A DNA stretch of 10,134 nucleotides from Nitrosarchaeum sp. (GTDB taxonomy: Archaea; Thermoproteota; Nitrososphaeria; Nitrososphaerales; Nitrosopumilaceae): assembly GCA_013140415.1 (NCBI GenBank), contig JABFSW010000187.1:1-10134 (forward strand). Direction: 5' to 3'. This document shows positions 5,755-10,134 of this stretch, in pieces. A program made the position numbers and the translations under genes. How positions within the stretch are numbered: position 1 is the stretch's first letter; each line of letters starts with the position of its first letter. Below the pieces are notes generated by a model. It did no database searches and was not told the DNA's origin. It was given only the letters and a program-made list of their open reading frames with translations.

Positions 5755-6770
5755 TTCTCTTCCTCCAAATCTTTTTTCAGTTTTACTAAATTTTGTAAAT
5801 CTTTTTTAGCAATTTCGATGACTCCTAATCTTTCTAATCTTTTTACAGCTCTCCACATAGTAGTTCGTGGTTGAAGAAATTTCTTTCTTAATTCACTTTC
5901 AAGTGCTTGACCTCCATTATTAGAAATAAATTTTACAATTTCTTTATCATCTTCACGCATTTCAGGTCTGAAACTGAATATCGTTTCTGTATCAATAGAT
6001 TTTGTTTCAATTTGTTTTTCAGAAATAGATTCTGTTTGTATAATTGATGGTAAAGATTTTTGTTGCTTTCTTTTTAGCATTAATATTCCACCTATTACTG
6101 CAGCTATAATTGCGCCAACAATGACTGCAGCATTAACATAATTAAATGGTGATTCATCTGAAATTGTTGGATTTATTGGTGTACCAAAGATGTAGTTTAT
6201 TTCAGATAATCCAGTAGTAAGATTGAGTTTTGTTTGCTCATCTACTATTTCCATATTGTTTGGTAAACCACTTATTCCAACTATGACTGAATTTTTTGGC
6301 ATTAGTACTGTGTAATCGGATGGTGAATCAAATGAGAATGTCCAAACTCGCCCTTCTTTTGAAATTAAATCATGAATATCATAATCAATTATAATACTTG
6401 ATGAACCAAATGTGTCAATCATTGCTTTGTCTTCAATTATTTCTTCAGATAACAAAAATCCAGCATCTCCTACTGCAACAAAATTATCTATTGATTTACC
6501 AAACAAATCAAGCTCAAAATCAGGTTCTAATGGATCCACGTCTATCTGTGTAGATACATGTGTGGATCCATCAGAATAAATGATAAGTTCGAGAGTTCGA
6601 GTAGAACTGAATGAGGTCTGAAGAGGCATCACTACTGCCACAATAATTAAGCCAGCAAGTATCAAAGGTGCCTTAACCATTGTTTCGAGAATACCATCAG
6701 TCCTTACAAAAAGCATTCCATCTTCTTGAATAGACTCTCCTCTATGAGCAAGTACGAGTTCTGGGTTCAT
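5751..6770 (-). CDS. Membrane-spanning winged-helix regulator
   Basis: A 339-residue two-pass membrane protein that seems to join an outside domain to a DNA-binding one. Residues 1-33 are polar, a membrane helix lies at about 34-50, a beta-rich extracytoplasmic domain at about 51-210 (including IDTFGSSSIIIDYDIHDL and EGRVWTFSFDSP), a second helix at about 212-232 followed by basic KRKQQK, a flexible linker to about 272, and a C-terminal winged helix at about 273-337 (LESELRKKFLQPRTTMWRAV as recognition region). This layout resembles archaeal membrane-anchored one-component regulators. A start at Met31 would turn helix 1 into a signal peptide, but GAGGT 7 bases before the ATG at 6770 favours the longer form. 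It starts 2 bases after the small winged-helix gene. The signal and DNA targets are unknown. Confidence 0.8.
   Translation of the reverse strand: MNPELVLAHRGESIQEDGMLFVRTDGILETMVKAPLILAGLIIVAVVMPLQTSFSSTRTLELIIYSDGSTHVSTQIDVDPLEPDFELDLFGKSIDNFVAVGDAGFLLSEEIIEDKAMIDTFGSSSIIIDYDIHDLISKEGRVWTFSFDSPSDYTVLMPKNSVIVGISGLPNNMEIVDEQTKLNLTTGLSEINYIFGTPINPTISDESPFNYVNAAVIVGAIIAAVIGGILMLKRKQQKSLPSIIQTESISEKQIETKSIDTETIFSFRPEMREDDKEIVKFISNNGGQALESELRKKFLQPRTTMWRAVKRLERLGVIEIAKKDLQNLVKLKKDLEEEK
5762..5766 (-). promoter_or_regulatory. Shine-Dalgarno site of the secreted helical protein
   Basis: GGAGG on the minus strand, 7 bases before the ATG at 5754 and inside the end of the upstream gene. It is the strongest ribosome site in the window and marks an internal operon start. 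Confidence 0.6.
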
Positions 6771-6772
6771 GG

Positions 6773-7060
6773 CTAGTACCTCAGATTCATACTTTCGACA
6801 AGTCCCTGGAATCTCTTGAATTCCTGGAAAAATTGAAGTCCCTTTTCAGTAATCAAGAAGACTCTATTCCTGTCGTTTTTGATTGACTCGACTAAGCCTG
6901 CTTCTACCAGTTTCTCACATTTGTCTAGTACTGCATAGTGAGATAGGTTGGCTTTGCGAGAGATTGCAGATACAATGACTCCAGTACGACCACCATCGGC
7001 AGTTACGTCTAAGATGTCACCCATTATGCCCATTTCGGACCTGTATTGTTGTTTTGACAT
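6773..7060 (-). CDS. Small winged-helix DNA-binding protein
   Basis: A 95-residue cytoplasmic winged-helix protein of the short type abundant in thaumarchaea (probably the HTH_45-like group). YRSEMGIMGDILDVT (6-20) is the first helix, ISRKANLSHYAVLDKCEKLVEAGLV (33-57) the helix-turn-helix with its recognition helix, and IKNDRNRVFLITEKGLQFF (60-78) the beta wing and following helix. No ligand or zinc-binding domain is visible. It is the first gene of the three-gene unit with the membrane regulator (2-base gap) and the secreted helical protein. A 17-base inverted repeat (7063-7079) just before its start is a candidate operator for self-control. The start is the first ATG; in-frame ATGs at 7033 and 7024 would remove the conserved YRS part of helix 1. 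Confidence 0.82.
   Translation of the reverse strand: MSKQQYRSEMGIMGDILDVTADGGRTGVIVSAISRKANLSHYAVLDKCEKLVEAGLVESIKNDRNRVFLITEKGLQFFQEFKRFQGLVESMNLRY
6778..6782 (-). promoter_or_regulatory. Shine-Dalgarno site of the membrane regulator
   Basis: GAGGT on the minus strand, 7 bases before the ATG at 6770 and inside the end of the upstream gene. It favours this ATG over the internal Met31 (codon at 6680) as the start. Confidence 0.5.
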
Positions 7061-7062
7061 GT

Positions 7063-7079
7063 ATTAGTATAAGACTAAT
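7063..7079. promoter_or_regulatory. Inverted repeat at the promoter of the winged-helix operon
   Basis: ATTAGT, a 5-base spacer, then ACTAAT form a perfect 6-base-arm inverted repeat, 3 bases upstream of the ATG at 7060. The centre contains a TATA-like CTTATACT on the minus strand. Its size suits a dimeric winged-helix protein, so autoregulation by the neighbouring gene product is a reasonable inference. Confidence 0.4.
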
Positions 7080-7300
7080 TGGTTAATGAGGGACAGTTTG
7101 AAACTTTGAAGCGGAACGCATGACGGAACAGGTATTTCATCTCTTAAAATTAATAATTTTAGCAAAAATTACTGCGGTGAGATAAAATTTCAAATTTTTA
7201 TATGCCTAAAATTTTCACATAAAAATCAAATTTTTTAAAAGCCCAAGAAAAAATTATTCTTTGAGAAGTTTTTGATGATTTTTGATTGGTTTGGCTAGTT

Positions 7301-7313
7301 TTGATATATAAAG
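7301..7313 (+). promoter_or_regulatory. Strong orphan TATA box
   Basis: TTGATATATAAAG is among the best TATA matches in the window, yet no open frame begins 25-30 bases downstream. Transcription would start near 7331 and could make a non-coding RNA; a T-rich stretch at 7546-7556 could end it. No conserved RNA family is recognised. Confidence 0.3.
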
Positions 7314-7657
7314 AACAGATGGTGAAACATTAGCTGAACACATTCAATCCATAAGACCATCTAAGAATTCTCATACGTAATACAAAGAACAATTGACTAA
7401 GAAATTAGTTACAGAATCATATTTTCTAGAAATATAACAGAAATGTAGGCAAATGTCGGGTTATTTGATTAATTCTAGTCTAAAAAGTCTTGATGTAGAT
7501 TAGTATCATATTGTTTCATATTGGACAACTAACAGTAAACGTGGAAAATTTTTATAATTCTAATCAAGTTTAGTAATTCAATTTTTGGTGTAGCCATCAT
7601 TTTTCTTTTCAATGATCAAAAAATCAGTCACTAGGTCAGCTTTGAGATTCATAATAA

Positions 7658-7666
7658 CTTTTTATT
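7658..7666 (+). promoter_or_regulatory. TATA-like box of the coiled-coil gene
   Basis: CTTTTTATT is centred about 29 bases before the ATG at 7691. The alternative TTG at 7673 would lie only about 11 bases from it, so the ATG is preferred. Confidence 0.35.
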
Positions 7667-7690
7667 CCCATTTTGAAAAGAGAACATAAA

Positions 7691-8167
7691 ATGTTTGATA
7701 AATTCAAAAAGGAAGAAGGTGGAGAGATGACTGAAGAAAGAATTGCCGATGAAAATGCGAATATGAAATCTAGAGGGATGTCATCTAATGAAACAGCAGG
7801 AGAAATTGGAATTGTAGAATTAATGGATAAACGCGCCAAATTAGAAGAAGCCATTGATTATGTAGGTTTAATGATAAAAAATCTAAAAGATAAAAGAACT
7901 GTTTTAGAAAAAGATATTGAAGAAGAATCTATAGATATTAAAAATCTAAAAGAAAAGTTAGAGAAAGTAAGTCAGTACATTGAAGAGGAAAATAGAGGAA
8001 TTAAAGAACTGGCTCATAAGAGACAACAAGTTGAAAATGAGGCTGATGAGGTAGGCTCAATTATCAATAATTTAAGAGATAGATTATCTGGAATTGATAG
8101 AATAATAGATAATGAAGGTAATAGAATTAAGAAAATTAAAGAATCCAGAGAACCTCTAGAAAGTTAA
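7691..8167 (+). CDS. Coiled-coil protein with five 21-residue repeats
   Basis: A 158-residue cytoplasmic protein from the ATG at 7691 (164 if it began at the TTG at 7673). A short polar head (MFDKFKKEEGG) and a linker precede five contiguous repeats of exactly 21 residues at about 46-150 (7826-8140). The repeat pattern is D/E-K/R-R/L, then Leu/Val at 6, Ile at 10, Ile at 17 and Leu at 20; the consensus ends I-K-N-L-K. Since 21 is three heptads, the result is one long regular coiled coil. There is no membrane segment, signal peptide or catalytic motif. It converges with the ESCRT-III paralog gene, 18 bases apart. The head resembles that of small thaumarchaeal cytoskeletal-looking proteins only loosely. 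Function unknown; a structural or filament-binding role is inference. Confidence 0.75.
   Translation: MFDKFKKEEGGEMTEERIADENANMKSRGMSSNETAGEIGIVELMDKRAKLEEAIDYVGLMIKNLKDKRTVLEKDIEEESIDIKNLKEKLEKVSQYIEEENRGIKELAHKRQQVENEADEVGSIINNLRDRLSGIDRIIDNEGNRIKKIKESREPLES
7826..8140 (+). repeat. Five tandem 63-base units encoding 21-residue repeats
   Basis: Five coding units of 63 bases stand end to end with no gaps. They are clear at the protein level (units begin DKR, DKR, EKL, HKR and DRL) but diverged in DNA, so the expansion is old and under selection for heptad spacing. Confidence 0.75.
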
Positions 8168-8185
8168 GATTTAGAATTTTACGTA

Positions 8186-8824
8186 TCAGAAAAATTTACT
8201 TTTAGAAGTCCTAGTGTTTGTAGGCATTGAGGGAAATTTATCTCCAACAGAACTTTCAGCTACAGCTGCTGCCTCTTGTAGAATTTTCTCGGATTCAGAA
8301 TTAGTTGTTTCATCCATTCCAAATGTAGCACCACTTGAGAAACTATCAGTCATAAATCCACCTAACATTTGTGTCATCTGATTAATTTCTTGGTCAGCAC
8401 TTGGCATAAACTTTACAAGAGATGATTTAAGATTCTTCATCAAACCTATTGTAGGCATGATAGTAACTACAGTATCTCCAAGATCATGATAGGTTGTTAA
8501 TCTTAATTCAATTTGTTCTAATGCTATTCTTGCATTACCTAAAATTTTTGTAGTTTTTCTTACCTCTACTAATTCTTTGGATAAAATTCTACTTGTACTC
8601 ATATCGTGTAACTGAGTTGCTTCAACTATTCTTTTGAAAAGTTTACTATCTCTTTCATTTAATTTTATAATCATTGAATCAAGTTTGGTAATTTGTGTCT
8701 GTAATTTTTTGATTCCATTTTGGATTTTAGGTTTTAATGCTCCTTTCGGATTAAATGTGTCGTTGATTTTATCGGTAATCCCTAGTTTTTGTTGTTTATT
8801 CCATTTATTTTGTAAATCTGACAA
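8186..8824 (-). CDS. ESCRT-III-like cell division protein (CdvB paralog)
   Basis: A 212-residue Snf7/ESCRT-III-type protein of the archaeal Cdv division system, which polymerises at the membrane during constriction. The core is a helical hairpin: a basic first helix (GALKPKIQNGIKKLQTQITK, 28-47), a long second helix through about 110 (including RKTTKILGNARIALEQIELRL), then further helices to about 158 ending in LGGFM. The acidic C-terminal part includes an amphipathic helix (EKILQEAAAVAE, 179-190) and then FPSMP (197-201), matching the core of the MIM2 motif by which ESCRT-III proteins bind the MIT domain of Vps4/CdvC. There is no room for the C-terminal broken winged helix that binds CdvA, so it is a paralog rather than the main CdvB. 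The start is TTG; a TATA-like box lies 25 bases upstream. Confidence 0.82.
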   Translation of the reverse strand: MSDLQNKWNKQQKLGITDKINDTFNPKGALKPKIQNGIKKLQTQITKLDSMIIKLNERDSKLFKRIVEATQLHDMSTSRILSKELVEVRKTTKILGNARIALEQIELRLTTYHDLGDTVVTIMPTIGLMKNLKSSLVKFMPSADQEINQMTQMLGGFMTDSFSSGATFGMDETTNSESEKILQEAAAVAESSVGDKFPSMPTNTRTSKSKFF

Positions 8825-8841
8825 TGAATTTGATCTTGTGA

Positions 8842-8852
8842 TTTATACTTAA
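8842..8852 (-). promoter_or_regulatory. TATA box of the ESCRT-III paralog gene
   Basis: TTAAGTATAAA on the minus strand, roughly 20-28 bases before the TTG at 8824. It fits a leaderless start. Confidence 0.4.
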
Positions 8853-8910
8853 TTTCAAGTGTAAACATTGCTTAACAGTAAATAAAATATTACTAACAAG
8901 AATGCCTTTC

Positions 8911-9015
8911 CTAGAGATTTAGGATTGATATTCTTTGTGGATGAATTTTTTGTATGTGATTTGGAATCACAGAGTTGTTATTTAGCGACTCTCCGCATAG
9001 GGGACATTTTACCAT
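8911..9015 (-). CDS. C2H2 zinc-finger mini-protein (34 aa)
   Basis: A 34-codon gene with ATG at 9015 and TAG at 8911-8913. The product begins MVKCPLCGE and carries C4, C7, H20 and H25, a C-x2-C-x12-H-x4-H pattern that is a standard single C2H2 zinc finger (NHIQKIHP closes it). Four correctly spaced ligands in so short an open frame are unlikely by chance. Such one-finger proteins occur in archaea and could bind DNA, RNA or protein. An AT-rich box on the minus strand (9042-9051, ATTTAAATAC) is centred about 31 bases upstream. It lies between the ESCRT-III paralog (same strand) and the divergent tfb gene, sharing a 124-base control region with the latter. Its target is unknown. Confidence 0.65.
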   Translation of the reverse strand: MVKCPLCGESLNNNSVIPNHIQKIHPQRISILNL

Positions 9016-9041
9016 TCTATGTCTGTGTGGATAAAAAAATT

Positions 9042-9051
9042 GTATTTAAAT
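9042..9051 (-). promoter_or_regulatory. TATA-like box of the zinc-finger gene
   Basis: ATTTAAATAC on the minus strand, centred about 31 bases before the ATG at 9015, would give a leader of only a few bases. Confidence 0.35.
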
Positions 9052-9105
9052 ATTTTTTTTAAGCCTAAATTCAGAAAATATACCCAATTTTGTATGTCAA
9101 ATCTT

Positions 9106-9115
9106 TTTAAGTATA
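9106..9115 (+). promoter_or_regulatory. TATA-like box of tfb
   Basis: TTTAAGTATA is centred about 30 bases before the tfb ATG at 9140. The TTAAGTATA core also occurs upstream of the ESCRT-III paralog gene. Confidence 0.4.
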
Positions 9116-9139
9116 GGATGAAGATGAATTTCTGAATTT

Positions 9140-10051
9140 ATGGCTCAAAGTGTTGGTTCTAGTGATAGATGTCAACGTTGTAACAAGGGAGCAATTTTGA
9201 CTGATTCTAATACCGGAGAGATGTTTTGCTCCAAGTGTGGTTTTGTTGCTACAGATAGAGTAGAACAAGAAGGACCAGAATGGAGAGCATTTTCTAAAGA
9301 AGAGGGGGATAATAGAACCAGGACAGGTACACCGACTTCTTTGGCTATGCACGATATGGGATTAGCCACAATAATTAATCCTCAAAATAAGGATGCCACT
9401 GGAAAACCACTCACTGCATCAATGAAGAGCACAATTGAGAGACTAAGGACATGGGACAATAGAAGTCAAGTTCACGAACCCGTTGACAGAAACTTTAGAC
9501 AGGCGTTTAGCGAATTAGATAGGCTAAAAACAAAACTTGCATTATCTGATGCTGTTATTGAAAAAACAGCCTATATTTACAGAAAAGCACTTGACAAAGG
9601 GCTTGTCAGAGGGCGTTCAATTCCAGGTCTTATAGCAGCATCTCTTTATGCTGCATGTAGAAATACTGAAACTCCTAGAACGTTAACAGATGTTGCAAAT
9701 GGAATTAACATCAAGAGAAAAGACATTGCAAGATGTTACAGATTATTATTAAGAGAATTAGATCTGAAAATGCCAGTTGTAAATCCTATTAGATGTATCT
9801 CAAGAATATCTAGTATTGCAGAATTATCAGAAAAAACAAAAAGAAAGGCAGTAGAGATTTTAGATCAGGCTACTAAAATTGAACTTTCTGCAGGAAAAGA
9901 TCCAATGGGATTAGCAGCTGCAGCATTATACCTGTCTTGTGTAATAAATAGTGAAAATAAAACTCAAAAAGATATCGCAGTTGCTGCAGGAGTTACAGAA
10001 GTGACTATCAGAAATAGATACAAGGGTTTGAAAGAAGCTTTGGAGTTATGA
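9140..10051 (+). CDS. tfb: Transcription initiation factor B (TFIIB homologue)
   Basis: A 303-residue TFB, which binds the TBP-TATA complex and the BRE element and brings RNA polymerase to archaeal promoters. The N-terminal zinc ribbon has C11, C14, C30 and C33 (C-x2-C and C-x2-C). It is followed by the B-reader/linker region (EGPEWRAFSKEEGDNRTRTG, 44-63) and two cyclin folds at about 115-205 and 215-303. Each fold has its signature helix: GRSIPGLIAASLYAACR (158-174) and GKDPMGLAAAALYLSCV (252-268). The C-terminal helix-turn-helix (KTQKDIAVAAGVTEVTIRNR) is the BRE-contacting part. Length and domains are complete, with nothing missing. Archaea of this type often carry several TFB copies, so this may be one of a set with its own promoter preferences. 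Confidence 0.95.
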   Translation: MAQSVGSSDRCQRCNKGAILTDSNTGEMFCSKCGFVATDRVEQEGPEWRAFSKEEGDNRTRTGTPTSLAMHDMGLATIINPQNKDATGKPLTASMKSTIERLRTWDNRSQVHEPVDRNFRQAFSELDRLKTKLALSDAVIEKTAYIYRKALDKGLVRGRSIPGLIAASLYAACRNTETPRTLTDVANGINIKRKDIARCYRLLLRELDLKMPVVNPIRCISRISSIAELSEKTKRKAVEILDQATKIELSAGKDPMGLAAAALYLSCVINSENKTQKDIAVAAGVTEVTIRNRYKGLKEALEL

Positions 10052-10062
10052 TTAGAAATTTA

Positions 10063-10073
10063 TTTTTATAATA
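10063..10073 (+). promoter_or_regulatory. TATA box of the last, partial gene
   Basis: TTTTTATAATA lies just after the tfb stop and is centred 26 bases before the ATG at 10094, giving a leaderless mRNA. The T-rich run may also help end tfb transcription. Confidence 0.45.
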
Positions 10074-10093
10074 GAATTAATAATTTAGCTTAA

Positions 10094-10134
10094 ATGAATA
10101 AAAAAATAATCATCATTCCTATAATGTTGATAAT
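10094..10134 (+). CDS. Start of a secreted or membrane protein, cut by the window edge
   Basis: The first 13 codons read MNKKIIIIPIMLI before the sequence ends. A short basic start followed by an unbroken hydrophobic stretch is the beginning of a signal peptide or membrane anchor. The ATG lies 26 bases from a good TATA box (10063-10073) in the usual leaderless arrangement of this genome, which makes the start credible despite the short length. It follows tfb on the same strand but is probably transcribed separately. Function cannot be told. Confidence 0.5.
   Translation, partial: MNKKIIIIPIMLI

Larger units (their letters stand above)
7061..7690. other. Gene-free region of about 630 bases
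   Basis: No convincing protein gene is seen on either strand; open stretches are all under 25 codons. It holds the inverted repeat at 7063-7079, a perfect AT palindrome (7145-7161: TAAAATTA, A, TAATTTTA), an 8-base inverted repeat with a 17-base loop (7194-7201 and 7219-7226), a strong TATA-like box (TTGATATATAAAG, 7301-7313), an 8-base-pair hairpin with one G-U pair (7475-7482 with 7496-7503), a direct repeat of TCATATTG with a 10-base period (7506-7523) and the promoter of the coiled-coil gene. A short patch near 7109-7130 is richer in G and C than its surroundings. Confidence 0.5.

Noticed and set aside
7120..7185. Plus-strand 21-codon frame starting MTEQVFHLLKL
   Set aside because: No TATA box or ribosome site at a useful distance, and the length is expected by chance.
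7194..7226. ATTTTTAT/ATAAAAAT inverted repeat as a terminator
   Set aside because: The arms are only A and T with a 17-base loop, so the stem would be weak, and no gene ends there.
7273..7337. TGATGA and CTGA spaced like C and D boxes of a guide sRNA
   Set aside because: The first base of the C box does not fit, no terminal stem or inner boxes are seen, and the strong TATA box lies between them.
7312..7505. Stop-interrupted frame reading DGETLAEHIQSIRPSKNSHT and later segments, like a decayed gene
   Set aside because: Three internal stops in about 65 codons is no better than random for such AT-rich DNA, there is no start codon, and no family is recognised.
7578..7652. Minus-strand 24-codon frame starting MNLKADLVTDF
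   Set aside because: Too short to judge. Its AT-rich box is only about 13 bases upstream and it has no ribosome site.
8634..9369. Other open frames opposite or across the ESCRT-III and tfb genes
   Set aside because: They overlap well-supported genes in another frame and lack motifs or promoters of their own.

Overview
The window reads as a low-G+C archaeal chromosome, most likely an ammonia-oxidising thaumarchaeon (Nitrososphaerota, Nitrosopumilus-like). The evidence is a TFB transcription factor, an ESCRT-III/CdvB-type protein, a GPN-loop GTPase, a bacterial-type GTP cyclohydrolase I (FolE) beside preQ0 genes, frequent TTG starts, and archaeal TATA boxes about 25-30 bases before start codons with almost no leader. 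No rRNA, tRNA, CRISPR array or insertion sequence was recognised.

Layout. Positions 1-454 hold the start of a leftward membrane or secreted gene, a 51-residue leftward small gene, and a divergent promoter region. Positions 461-2834 are a rightward operon: GPN-loop GTPase, homoserine kinase (thrB) and queC. It converges, with a 2-base gap, on leftward genes at 2837-4705: a two-helix membrane protein, folE, queE and another two-helix membrane protein. Each of these leftward genes has its own TATA-like box. FolE, QueE and QueC are three of the four enzymes leading from GTP to preQ0, the precursor of archaeosine in tRNA; QueD is not in the window.

Positions 4756-7060 are a tight leftward three-gene unit: a small winged-helix protein, a two-pass membrane protein with an outer domain and a cytoplasmic winged helix, and a secreted all-helical protein. 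Spacings are 2 bases and a 4-base ATGA overlap, each internal gene has a clear Shine-Dalgarno site, and an inverted repeat sits at the unit's promoter. This looks like a membrane-to-DNA signalling module and is the most interesting system here.

Positions 7061-7690 hold no convincing gene, but they include a strong TATA box, palindromes and possible RNA structure. A rightward coiled-coil gene built from five exact-length 21-residue repeats (7691-8167) then converges on a leftward ESCRT-III/CdvB paralog (8186-8824). Between that gene and the rightward tfb gene (9140-10051) lies a 34-residue C2H2 zinc-finger gene (8911-9015, leftward). The window ends in the first 13 codons of a secreted or membrane protein.

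Promoter-first genes look leaderless or nearly so. Inside operons, starts are preceded by GAGGT/GGAGG sites. Several start choices below rest on this contrast.
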